DNA of 34,622 nt from Marinobacterium profundum (GTDB taxonomy: Bacteria > Pseudomonadota > Gammaproteobacteria > Pseudomonadales > Balneatricaceae). The notes under the pieces were generated by a model that searched no databases, was not told the DNA's origin, and was given only the letters and a program-made list of their open reading frames with translations. The position numbers were made by a program, and so were the translations under genes. Below, piece after piece: positions 8,580-16,353 of this stretch (the stretch's first letter is position 1; each line of letters starts with the position of its first letter). The stretch is from the NCBI RefSeq assembly GCF_001528745.1, contig NZ_BCNS01000088.1:1-34622 (forward strand). The letters are read 5' to 3'.

Positions 8580-10814
8580 TTAACCCGCTGACCAATAACG
8601 CTTTTTCGCCCCCCGCCAAGACCTTGTACGACATTCCCCGGCGGCATTCGCAACCAGTTCCAGTGCCCCGGAATCAGCGGTATTGAACAGTCGCGCGCCC
8701 TGCTGTTCAAAGCGTGCAACCACCTCCGCAGCCGGATGACCATACTGATTCAGAAAGCCTGCACTAATGAGCCCATATTCGGGTTGCAACAGCGCCAGAA
8801 AGGCTTCGGTCGACGAACTGCGGCTGCCGTGGTGAGACGCCACCAGCCAGGTCACAGGCGCTAGAGACCCGCTGCGCACCAGCGCCTGCTCCACACCCGA
8901 CTCAATATCGCCGGTCAGCAACAAGCGACAACCCGCAACCTCAATCAGCAGCACACAGGAGCGGTCATTCTCGCTCGCGCCCACACTGCCGTGCAGGTAG
9001 CTAAACTCCACCCCGGACCAGCGCCATTGCTGCCCTGCCCGGCAGGCACTGTAACCCTCCTCGCGCTGCAAGCGCAGACTGCCGGACTCCCGGCGCTCGA
9101 CCGCCAGTTCGCGCAATACCTGAGCCCGCCCACCGGCATGATCATTATCTGCATGACTCACCACCAGCCGATCCAGTGACAACGCCCCTTGCCTTTGCAG
9201 ATAGGGCAGCACGGTGCGCTCGAATGCGGCGCTGCCGCTGCGATAGCCAGGGCCCGTGTCATACAGCAGACTGCGCCCGCCCGCCTGCACCCAGACAGAG
9301 ACTCCCTGACCGACATCGAACACCCAGGCCCGAAACCCATCCGGGGGCGATGCAGGCGCACTGCCAAAGAGCGCCAGGGACCAGACCATAGCCGCCAGCC
9401 CCCGCACGCGCCACCCCAGCGGCAACACCAGCGCCAGGGACGCCAGCAAGGCCGACAGCACCAATACAGTAACAGGCACCGGCATAGGCCCGCTGGCAGC
9501 CAGGCGCTGCGCCAGCACCGCCTGCTCCACCACACCCAGACCCTGCCACAATGCAGCCAGCACCGCGGAATAAATGACCGCAGGGACTGTCACAGCGCAC
9601 CAGATCCCGAGCAGAACCGGCACCAGACCCAGTACCAGAACCGGCAACAGCGGAATGGCAAGCAGATTGACCAAGGGTGCCACCAGCGAAATCTGACCAA
9701 ACCAGCCCAGCAGCAAGGGCGTCATCAGGCAGAAAATAGCCAACTGCGCCACCAGAATACGCCGCAACAGCGATTGAGTACCGCGCACAGACGCCAGCAT
9801 CAGCAATATAGCGACAGCCCCAAACGACAGCCAGAGCCCGGGTGCATGTACCGCCAGTGGCTGCAAACTCAGCACTACTGCTAACGCCAGCCACCAGCGT
9901 TGCCACAGACTCAACTGTCGCAGACAAAAAGCCGACAGCAGCAATGCGGCGGCCATAATCCAGGCACGCAGGGTGGCTATGCCGGCACCTGCCAGCAGCA
10001 CATAGCACCCGCTTAATACCAGCGCCAGCAACACCGGAAACAGACGCAACACAGGGGCACTCAAACGCCCTGCAGGACACAGCCAGAGCAGGCTCCGCCC
10101 CAGCATCCAGCCCAGCGCCACCACTATGGCAATATGCAGACCGCTCACCACCACCAGATGCACGGTGCCGGTGCGGCGCAGCCGGTCCCAGTCCGACGCC
10201 GCCAGCGCCGAGCCGTCACCAATCAGAAAGGCCCGTGCCAGTGCAGCAGCCGCAGGATCGGGCAAGCCCTCGGACAGTTGCGCGCCCAGGTTTGCCCGCA
10301 ACCGATCAAGCGTCCAGCGCCGCGACTGCCGCTCATGCAGCTGACGTACATAGCCAACCCCATCGACGTCGCGCATCAGCGCCCAAAGCTCATAATCAAA
10401 GCCGCCCGGATTCCACAGACTATGGGGCGGCTTCAGACGCACACTCAACACCACCCGATCACCCGGCAGCAACAGCGGCAAAGTGCCGTAGGCACTCAGA
10501 CGCACGCGACGCAGCCGAGTATCCTGCTGCGACAACACCCGCAGTTCAAACCGCTGCACCTCGCCGGTTACGTCCGGGAGCCCCACCACCTCGCCACCAA
10601 GACGCAGCTCGGTACCGGATTGCTGCACATCCAGACGGTGCCACAACTGCCAGTTACCGTAAGTGACCGCCAGCAAGAAACCCAGCCAGAGCGGTACGGC
10701 TTGCCTGCGCCAGCGACTGCACAGCAACAGTGGGCACAAAACAATCAGCAGATAACCATCAGGCAGCTGCGGCAACAGGGCCGCGAGCACTATTCCCGCG
10801 ATGTAGTAGATCAT
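8580..10814 (-). CDS. comEC: DNA internalisation protein ComEC/Rec2
   Basis: ComEC forms the inner-membrane channel for single-stranded DNA during natural transformation. The 744-residue product has two N-terminal membrane segments and a DUF4131-like soluble part (GEVVGLPDVTGEVQRFELRV), then the multi-helix Competence domain (about 190-470, containing the VSGLHIAIV motif). A C-terminal metallo-beta-lactamase-like domain has HADNDHAGG near residue 552 and the later LTGDIE and ASHHGSRSS motifs. The domains are complete, so the gene looks intact. The ATG has AGGA 6 nt upstream. No other competence gene is nearby. Confidence 0.97.
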   Translation of the reverse strand: MIYYIAGIVLAALLPQLPDGYLLIVLCPLLLCSRWRRQAVPLWLGFLLAVTYGNWQLWHRLDVQQSGTELRLGGEVVGLPDVTGEVQRFELRVLSQQDTRLRRVRLSAYGTLPLLLPGDRVVLSVRLKPPHSLWNPGGFDYELWALMRDVDGVGYVRQLHERQSRRWTLDRLRANLGAQLSEGLPDPAAAALARAFLIGDGSALAASDWDRLRRTGTVHLVVVSGLHIAIVVALGWMLGRSLLWLCPAGRLSAPVLRLFPVLLALVLSGCYVLLAGAGIATLRAWIMAAALLLSAFCLRQLSLWQRWWLALAVVLSLQPLAVHAPGLWLSFGAVAILLMLASVRGTQSLLRRILVAQLAIFCLMTPLLLGWFGQISLVAPLVNLLAIPLLPVLVLGLVPVLLGIWCAVTVPAVIYSAVLAALWQGLGVVEQAVLAQRLAASGPMPVPVTVLVLSALLASLALVLPLGWRVRGLAAMVWSLALFGSAPASPPDGFRAWVFDVGQGVSVWVQAGGRSLLYDTGPGYRSGSAAFERTVLPYLQRQGALSLDRLVVSHADNDHAGGRAQVLRELAVERRESGSLRLQREEGYSACRAGQQWRWSGVEFSYLHGSVGASENDRSCVLLIEVAGCRLLLTGDIESGVEQALVRSGSLAPVTWLVASHHGSRSSSTEAFLALLQPEYGLISAGFLNQYGHPAAEVVARFEQQGARLFNTADSGALELVANAAGECRTRSWRGAKKRYWSAG

Positions 10815-10850
10815 CCTTGATCCTGTCGGGTTGGCTTACGTTAGACCTGA
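10810..10850. repeat. Degenerate REP-like fragment at the comEC start
   Basis: ATCATCCTTGAT followed by CCTGTCGGGTT and a decayed remainder resembles the segment at 11701-11749, which has the same lead-in followed by a complete REP-like palindrome. The comEC start codon falls inside the copy. Confidence 0.4.
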
Positions 10851-10896
10851 ATGCATAATAGAAGCCCTCAGAGACTGCAATCAAAGTGCGACACCT

Positions 10897-11421
10897 ATGC
10901 CTCGCAAGCTGATCAAGAAGTACATGCCCGACGAGCACCGGTTTCGCAGCCACCGAACCTTGAGCTGGCTTGGCGATCATATTCATGACCCCAACCTGTT
11001 TCACCTGACCCGCAAATCGGTATCCCGCGCCTTCATGGTGGGAATTTTCTGCGCCTTCCTGCCCATACCACTGCAAATGCTCGTCGCTGCCATCATCGCG
11101 GTTGTGGCCCGCTCCAACCTGCCGATTTCCGTCAGCCTCGTCTGGCTGACCAATCCATTGACCATGCCGCCGGTGTTCTATTTCACCTACCTGGTTGGAT
11201 CGCAAATTCTGGGAGCACCGATAAAACCGGTGGTATTCGAATTCTCCCTGCATGGACTGGGTGCTGAAATATCCGCCGTATGGTGGCCACTGCTACTCGG
11301 TTCAATACTCTGCGGCCTGGTGTTTTCCCTGCTGGGCTATGCCGCGGTACAGCTGTTCTGGATTCGCCATGTGCTCAACAGCTGGAAAAAGCGCCGCCAG
11401 GAACGCAAGAATCGAAACTAG
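10897..11421 (+). CDS. DUF2062 membrane protein
   Basis: This 174-residue protein of the DUF2062 family has a basic N terminus (MPRKLIKKYMPDEHRF), then hydrophobic segments near 48-68 and 70-85, the family motif TNPLTMPPVFYFTYLVG, and a last membrane segment near 128-155 before a Lys/Arg-rich tail. Function is unknown. I preferred the ATG at 10897 to an upstream TTG (10831) because it fits the family start and the extra residues look non-homologous. It diverges from comEC, as a DUF2062 gene does in Pseudomonas. The TIR element begins right at its stop codon. Confidence 0.9.
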   Translation: MPRKLIKKYMPDEHRFRSHRTLSWLGDHIHDPNLFHLTRKSVSRAFMVGIFCAFLPIPLQMLVAAIIAVVARSNLPISVSLVWLTNPLTMPPVFYFTYLVGSQILGAPIKPVVFEFSLHGLGAEISAVWWPLLLGSILCGLVFSLLGYAAVQLFWIRHVLNSWKKRRQERKNRN

Positions 11422-11467
11422 AGCATTTTCATCTTACCTCGACCCATATCCGGCCACCTCGAAGCTT

Positions 11468-11497
11468 GTAGGTCGGGTTAGCGCAGCGTAACCCGAC
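11468..11497 (+). repeat. REP-like palindrome, copy 1
   Basis: GTAGGTCGGGTTAGCG and the bases to 11497 form a 9-bp stem (GTCGGGTTA/TAACCCGAC) with an 8-nt loop. The 30-bp sequence returns as an exact reverse complement at 11720-11749. Very similar palindromes are scattered in many gammaproteobacterial genomes. Confidence 0.8.
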
Positions 11498-11719
11498 GGG
11501 GGCCATATACAATGCAAGTGATCGGGCATAACTACTATGGCCACCACCTCAAAAGGACGCGCCGTTCGCACAGCCCGAAATCGCGCCACGCAGCAGTTCC
11601 ACATTGCCTGCGTCGGCCAACCCGGGCCGCCGCTGCTCCGTAACCAGAGTAAAAAATACGAAGCTCCAGAGACAAAGGCACCGCGGTAGTTCAGGGCGTT
11701 ATCATCCTTGATTATCCTT

Positions 11720-11749
11720 GTCGGGTTACGCTGCGCTAACCCGACCTAC
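11720..11749 (-). repeat. REP-like palindrome, copy 2 (inverted)
   Basis: This is an exact reverse complement of 11468-11497 over 30 bp. The two copies face each other across 222 bp inside the TIR element. Confidence 0.8.
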
Positions 11750-11861
11750 GGGCTGAAACATCAGAGCGGCTCTTGTTCCCCCTTATGAAGCCGGCGAGCA
11801 CTGAGGTCATTCGGCGATCAGGCCCGAAGGGGCGCAACAGGGACTGATGCGCCTGCGATGA

Positions 11862-11976
11862 GGTACAGGGATGTACCGTCAGCGCAGCCCGCTGAATGAT
11901 CTCAGAGCGCAGCGAATAGGCGTCATCGGGGCGTGCTTTCTTTGGTTACTTTATTTGCACGAGCAAAGAAAGTAAC
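11862..11976. repeat. Hairpin-bearing repeat module
   Basis: It contains GGTACAGGGATGTACC (6-bp stem) and, at 11945-11976, a 14-bp stem (11945-11958 with 11963-11976, one mismatch) around ACGA. The GTTACTTT...AAAGTAAC hairpin type recurs between genes in many proteobacteria. It is not followed by a T-run. Confidence 0.55.
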
Positions 11977-12126
11977 GCGCCAGCAAGACGCAATAAAAAC
12001 CATCAAAACTGCTCCGATACCCCAGCCTGCACAGGCTCCAACAGGGTTACCTTAATCTCGTCTCAACTATCGCAATGGGTCGATGTAAGATGAAAATGCT
12101 CTAATCCGGGCTAAAAATGCAGACCA

Positions 12127-12158
12127 AAAAAAACCGCCTTTTTTCAGGCGGTTTTTTT
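12127..12158. terminator. Bidirectional terminator, pnp / DUF2062 side
   Basis: A perfect 13-bp stem (12127-12139 with 12146-12158) has seven A on one side and seven T on the other, so it can act on both strands. It is the expected end of the pnp transcript. A near twin (AAACCGCC / GGCGGTTT) lies between yhbY and greA. Confidence 0.92.
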
Positions 12159-12175
12159 ATCTCAGCCGGTCAGAC

Positions 12176-14281
12176 TCAGGAAGCAGACTCGTCTGCAACC
12201 ATGTCGCGCATGGACAGCTTGATGCGACCACGTACGTCCACGTCCAGGACCTTGACCTTGACGATGTCGTCCATGTTCACATAGTCGGTGACTTTCTCAA
12301 CGCGCTTGTCAGCGATCTGAGAGATGTGCACCAGACCATCCTTGCCCGGCAGGATGTTGATGAAGGCACCGAAGTCTTCGATGCGCACAACCTTGCCTTC
12401 ATAGATCTTGCCGACTTCAGCTTCAGCCGTAATCGCCTGAACACGTTCGATAGCGGCCTTGGCAGCGATCTTGTTGTCGGCGTAGATACGCACAGTACCG
12501 TTGTCGTCGATATCGATCATGGCGCCGGTTTCTTCGGTCAGCGCACGGATGGTCGCGCCGCCCTTGCCGATCAGGTCACGGATTTTCTCCGGGTTGATCT
12601 TCAGCTGTGTCATGGCAGGTGCGTTGTCCGGCAGTTCCGGACGGGCATAACCGATGACTTTGGCCATCTCGCCGAGGATGTGCTTGCGTGCTTCACACGC
12701 CTGCTCCAGAGCGATTTCCATGATCTCTTCGTTGATACCGGTGATCTTGATATCCATCTGCAGCGCGGTAATGCCTGCATCGGTACCAGCAACCTTGAAG
12801 TCCATGTCGCCGAGGTGATCTTCGTCACCCAGGATGTCGGTCAGAACGGCAAAGCGATCGCCTTCCTTGACCAGACCCATGGCGATACCGGCTACCGGTG
12901 CTTTCAGCGGCACGCCCGCGTCCATCATGGACAGCGAAGCACCGCAAACAGAGGCCATGGAGCTGGAACCGTTGGATTCAGTGATCTCGGACACGATACG
13001 GATGGTGTACGGGAATTCGTCCTGCGTCGGCAGTACGGCAGCAACACCGCGACGTGCCAGACGGCCGTGACCGATTTCGCGACGACCAGCACCCATCATG
13101 CGGCCAGCTTCACCCACGGAGTACGGAGGGAAGTTGTAGTGCAGCATGAAGGGGTCTTTGCGTTCGCCTTCGATGGCATCGATCATCTGCTGATCGCGGC
13201 TGGTACCCAAAGTACAAGTAACCATGGCCTGAGTTTCGCCACGGGTGAACAGGGACGAACCGTGTGCGCCCTGCAGAGTGTTAATCTGAACGTCGATAGC
13301 ACGCACGGTCTTGTTGTCACGGCCATCGATACGCGGCTGACTTTCAATGATGCGGTTACGAACGATTTCTTTTTCCAGCGAGCTGATGATGCCACCAATA
13401 GCGCGGGCATTCGGCTGACCTTCTTCGGTGCCTGCCAGAGCAGCAACAGCCTGGTTGCGCAGTTCGCCCAGGGCGTTCTGACGCTGAACCTTGTCGGCAA
13501 CCTGATAGGCAGCAGCGACGCCTTCACCGACCAGACCACGCACCTGAGCGATCAGGGCTTCGTCTTTCTGCGGTGCCTGCCAATCCCACTTCGCCTTGCC
13601 GGCTTCGGCAACCAGCTCGTTGATGGCAGCGATGGCAACCTGCATTTCCTGATGGGCGAAGAGTACCGCACCCAGCATTTCGTCTTCAGACAGTTCCTGC
13701 GCCTGGGACTCAACCATCAGTACGGCATCAGCTGTACCGGCTACAACCATGTCCAGCTCGGACGTTGCCAGCTGTTCATAGGTCGGGTTAAGGATGTAAC
13801 CGGCAGCTTCGGTGAAGCCGACACGAGCACCACCAATCGGGCCCTGGAACGGCAGACCGGAAATGGCCAGCGCAGCAGAGGTACCGATCAGTGCAGCGAT
13901 ATCAGGATCATTGATCTTGTCAGCAGACATGACAGTACAGATAACCTGTACTTCATTCATGTAGCCTTTAGGGAACAGCGGACGAATGGGACGGTCGATC
14001 AGACGCGAGGTCAGAGTTTCTTTCTCGGTCGGACGCGCTTCACGCTTGAAGAAACCACCGGGGATACGGCCTACAGCGTAGTATTTTTCCTGGTAATGCA
14101 CGGACAGCGGAAAGAAGTCCTGACCTTCGCGCAGGCTCTTGGCACCCACAACGGTACACAGAACCTGTACGCCAGCCATGGTCACCATAACGGCACCGGT
14201 CGCCTGACGCGCGACGCGGCCAGTTTCCAGAGTAACCGGCTGGCCACCGAATTCGAATGTCTTGGTTGTTACTTGAAACAT
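12176..14281 (-). CDS. pnp: Polynucleotide phosphorylase
   Basis: PNPase is a trimeric 3'-5' phosphorolytic exoribonuclease and a core part of the RNA degradosome. The 701-residue product has two RNase PH domains (about 1-230 and 310-540), joined by an all-helical linker. A KH domain ([21 protein letters not shown], about 553-612) and a C-terminal S1 domain ([33 protein letters not shown], about 620-690) follow. Length is normal. The start ATG has GAGG 6 nt upstream. It follows rpsO as in most gammaproteobacteria, and its leader holds a long hairpin (see 14353-14391). Confidence 0.98.
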   Translation of the reverse strand: MFQVTTKTFEFGGQPVTLETGRVARQATGAVMVTMAGVQVLCTVVGAKSLREGQDFFPLSVHYQEKYYAVGRIPGGFFKREARPTEKETLTSRLIDRPIRPLFPKGYMNEVQVICTVMSADKINDPDIAALIGTSAALAISGLPFQGPIGGARVGFTEAAGYILNPTYEQLATSELDMVVAGTADAVLMVESQAQELSEDEMLGAVLFAHQEMQVAIAAINELVAEAGKAKWDWQAPQKDEALIAQVRGLVGEGVAAAYQVADKVQRQNALGELRNQAVAALAGTEEGQPNARAIGGIISSLEKEIVRNRIIESQPRIDGRDNKTVRAIDVQINTLQGAHGSSLFTRGETQAMVTCTLGTSRDQQMIDAIEGERKDPFMLHYNFPPYSVGEAGRMMGAGRREIGHGRLARRGVAAVLPTQDEFPYTIRIVSEITESNGSSSMASVCGASLSMMDAGVPLKAPVAGIAMGLVKEGDRFAVLTDILGDEDHLGDMDFKVAGTDAGITALQMDIKITGINEEIMEIALEQACEARKHILGEMAKVIGYARPELPDNAPAMTQLKINPEKIRDLIGKGGATIRALTEETGAMIDIDDNGTVRIYADNKIAAKAAIERVQAITAEAEVGKIYEGKVVRIEDFGAFINILPGKDGLVHISQIADKRVEKVTDYVNMDDIVKVKVLDVDVRGRIKLSMRDMVADESAS

Positions 14282-14352
14282 AGATTACCTCATCTGTTCG
14301 AAGAATCGTCCCCTGTACCACACCGTCGCATTCAGTCCTTCGTTAAAAGCCA

Positions 14353-14391
14353 GTACTCAGTTGCACTCTGGTGCAAAGCGCAATTGAGTAC
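14353..14391 (-). promoter_or_regulatory. pnp leader hairpin (candidate RNase III site)
   Basis: GTACTCAGTTGC (14353-14364) pairs with GCAATTGAGTAC (14380-14391) with one mismatch, and TTGCAC/GTGCAA gives an inner alternative hairpin. It sits about 70-110 nt ahead of the pnp start in the transcript. In E. coli a leader hairpin at this position is cut by RNase III and lets PNPase repress itself; the same use here is inference. Confidence 0.55.
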
Positions 14392-14517
14392 GGGCGGGAT
14401 GAACAGTCTGGGATGATATCAGGGCGTTGGTCTCGCCCGTTCAAGGGCGGGTTCTATCATTGCTCGCGGGAATTTTCACTCCCGGTAATGCTGATCCGGA
14501 TAAAACGTCTTAGCCGG

Positions 14518-14550
14518 ATAAAACTGAGGCCATACATTGTATGGCCTCAG
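14518..14550 (-). terminator. Intrinsic terminator after rpsO
   Basis: A perfect 12-bp stem CTGAGGCCATAC/GTATGGCCTCAG with a 3-nt loop is followed on the minus strand by TTTTAT. It ends 10 bp past the rpsO stop and would separate rpsO from pnp, allowing partial read-through. Confidence 0.85.
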
Positions 14551-14560
14551 GAACATCAAC

Positions 14561-14830
14561 TTAGCGGCGCAGACCGAGGCGCGCGATCAGCTTCAGGTAG
14601 CGATCAGCATCTTTCTTCTTCAGGTAGTCCAGCAGCTTGCGACGCTGGTTTACCATGCGAATCAGACCACGACGGGAGTGGTGATCATGCTTGTGCTCTT
14701 TGAAGTGATCCTGCAGACCCTGGATGTTGAAAGACAACAGGGCAACCTGAACTTCAGGAGAACCGGTATCGCCTTCAGCGCGAGCGAAGTCTTTAACGAT
14801 CTCTGCTTTTTTCTCTACAGCTAATGCCAT
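14561..14830 (-). CDS. rpsO: 30S ribosomal protein S15
   Basis: S15 is a primary binder of 16S rRNA in the central domain of the small subunit. The 89-residue product matches the universal length and shows the family sequence [55 protein letters not shown]. It stands between truB (141 bp upstream) and pnp, with its own terminator. S15 represses its own mRNA in E. coli; I did not find a clear operator here. Confidence 0.99.
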   Translation of the reverse strand: MALAVEKKAEIVKDFARAEGDTGSPEVQVALLSFNIQGLQDHFKEHKHDHHSRRGLIRMVNQRRKLLDYLKKKDADRYLKLIARLGLRR

Positions 14831-14971
14831 TGTATCGAGCTCCGATATTAATATGCGTGCGACTAGTGCCGCCTGTTAGGAAGAAACGATGCACCGAGCA
14901 TATTATCAGTACAACGCCAATCATCATGCCCGCCACTCAGAGAGCGACAACTCGGGCTATCGATGACCGTT

Positions 14972-15925
14972 TCAGCCCGTCGCCAGCAAACGGCGGGGGC
15001 GCAGAACGCGGTCATCCGATATTTCGGCGATCCCCAGAAAGACTCCGGTTTCACCTGCAATCAGTTTTATCAGCTCTGCCGGAGCCTGCTCCGGCAATGC
15101 CAGACGCTGCCCCATAAGGATACGCTGCGTCTGTGCGCCATCCAGCGTCAGGGAAGGAATATCTTCCAGGGCGCTGGTGACCGGCAATAATAGCCTATCA
15201 AGCCGGGCTTGTATGCCCTTTTCCCCGTCGTCCTGCGGCTGTTCAGCGGCCATGTCCTGCAGCGCATCGAGCGTGATCATCTGCTCGGCCTGGTAAGGCC
15301 CGGCATCAAGACGACGCAGCTGTTTCACATGGGCACCACACCCCAGCAAAAGCCCGAGATCTTCCACAATAGAGCGGATATAAGTGCCTTTGGAGCAACT
15401 GATATCCAGCTCGATTTCGTCTTCGCGCAAGGCGGTCAGACGGCAGTGAAAAATGGTGACACGGCGTGATTTGACTTCGACCTGAATGCCCTTGCGTGCC
15501 AGCTTGTAGAGCGGCTGGCCGTTGTGCTTCAGGGCCGAGAACATGGAGGGCACCTGCTCGATTTCACCCGAGAAGTGCTCTTCCAGCAGCGCCAGAATCT
15601 GCGCTTCATCCAACACGGGTACCGGGCAGGTTTCCACCACCTCACCATCGGCATCGCTGGAATCCGTGCGGATACCCAGCTTGGCCGTGGTCAAATAGCG
15701 TTTGTCGGCATCCAGCAGAAACTGGGAAAACTTGGTGGCTTCACCGAATGCAATCGGCAGCATGCCGGTTGCCAGTGGATCCAGCGCACCTGTATGGCCG
15801 GCTTTGGCCGCTCCATACAGACGCTTGACCCGCTGCAGTACGCCGTTGGAGGTTATCCCGGCGGGCTTGTCCAGCAAGAGAATGCCGTCCAGCGCCCTAC
15901 CGCGGCGTTTTCTGCCCTCGGTCAT
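14972..15925 (-). CDS. truB: tRNA pseudouridine-55 synthase
   Basis: TruB makes pseudouridine 55 in the T-loop of tRNAs. The 317-residue product has the catalytic Asp49 in GHTGALDPLATGMLP, the KRYLTTAKLGIRTDSSDADG segment and the SCSKGTYIRSIVEDLG motif. A C-terminal PUA-like domain ends in VFLGIAEISDDRVLRPRRLL. The gap to rbfA is 3 bp, so the two are co-translated. Confidence 0.98.
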   Translation of the reverse strand: MTEGRKRRGRALDGILLLDKPAGITSNGVLQRVKRLYGAAKAGHTGALDPLATGMLPIAFGEATKFSQFLLDADKRYLTTAKLGIRTDSSDADGEVVETCPVPVLDEAQILALLEEHFSGEIEQVPSMFSALKHNGQPLYKLARKGIQVEVKSRRVTIFHCRLTALREDEIELDISCSKGTYIRSIVEDLGLLLGCGAHVKQLRRLDAGPYQAEQMITLDALQDMAAEQPQDDGEKGIQARLDRLLLPVTSALEDIPSLTLDGAQTQRILMGQRLALPEQAPAELIKLIAGETGVFLGIAEISDDRVLRPRRLLATG

Positions 15926-15928
15926 GCC

Positions 15929-16348
15929 TTATTCCTCGTCCGCTTTATCCGCTGAATCATCGGCCGCTTCAGAACCCGGTTCCGGCTGATTCACCTGAGT
16001 AATCAGGCTGTGCAGACGGCGACCACGGTCGACAGACTCGTCGAAGTGAAAGCGCAGTTCCGGCATGACGCGCAGCTTGATGCCGCGTGCCAGCTCATGT
16101 CGCAGGAAGCCCGCAGCCTTGTTGAGGACAGACAGCGATTCCTTCACTGTCTGCTCTTCATCAGTCTGGGCGCCAAACGCCATAACGGTGACATAGACGT
16201 CGGCATAACCGAGGTCCTTGGCTACCTTCACATAACTGACGGTAACCATGCCTACGCGCGGATCCTTGATCTGTCGCTGGATAAGCTGGGCCAGGTCCTT
16301 CTGGACCTGGTCAGCAACCCGCTGAGTTCGAGTAAATTCTCGTGCCAT
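15929..16348 (-). CDS. rbfA: Ribosome-binding factor A
   Basis: RbfA is a KH-fold maturation factor that binds late 30S precursors and is needed for cold growth and 16S 5'-end processing. The 139-residue product has the opening RTQRVADQVQKDLAQLIQRQIKDPRVGMVTVSYVKVAKDLGYADVYV and LRHELARGIKLRVMPELRFHFDES, both family signatures. An acidic tail (EPGSEAADDSADKADEE) is disordered. It lies 5 bp after infB. Confidence 0.97.
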   Translation of the reverse strand: MAREFTRTQRVADQVQKDLAQLIQRQIKDPRVGMVTVSYVKVAKDLGYADVYVTVMAFGAQTDEEQTVKESLSVLNKAAGFLRHELARGIKLRVMPELRFHFDESVDRGRRLHSLITQVNQPEPGSEAADDSADKADEE

Positions 16349-16353
16349 GGCGT

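Larger units (their letters stand above)
11419..12103. mobile_element. Noncoding TIR element (MITE-like), TA duplication
   Basis: Terminal inverted repeats at 11419-11447 and 12075-12103 match at 28 of 29 positions (mismatch at 11438); each begins TAGAGCATTTTCATCTTAC at its outer end or a near copy. The outermost TA on each side is best read as a duplicated TA target, as made by IS630/Tc1-type transposases, leaving a 681-bp element (11421-12101). No convincing transposase or other ORF lies inside. Removing the element and one TA restores AAC-TAA at the end of the DUF2062 gene, so the host stop codon was kept. The inside holds an inverted pair of REP-like palindromes and two further hairpins. 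Confidence 0.8.

Noticed and set aside
11537-11689. 50-codon plus-strand ORF inside the TIR element (starts MATTSKGRAVRTARNR)
   Set aside because: No ribosome site precedes the ATG, the composition is Arg/Ala-rich as in random GC-rich sequence, and I recognise no family. The repeats around it explain the region without a gene.
12326-14416. 696-codon open frame on the plus strand antisense to pnp
   Set aside because: Its length follows from the codon bias of pnp. The protein resembles no family and pnp is certain on the other strand.
14831-14971. Promoter for rpsO in the truB-rpsO gap
   Set aside because: GATAAT-like bases occur on the minus strand but no acceptable -35 lies 16-18 bp upstream, so I do not annotate it.
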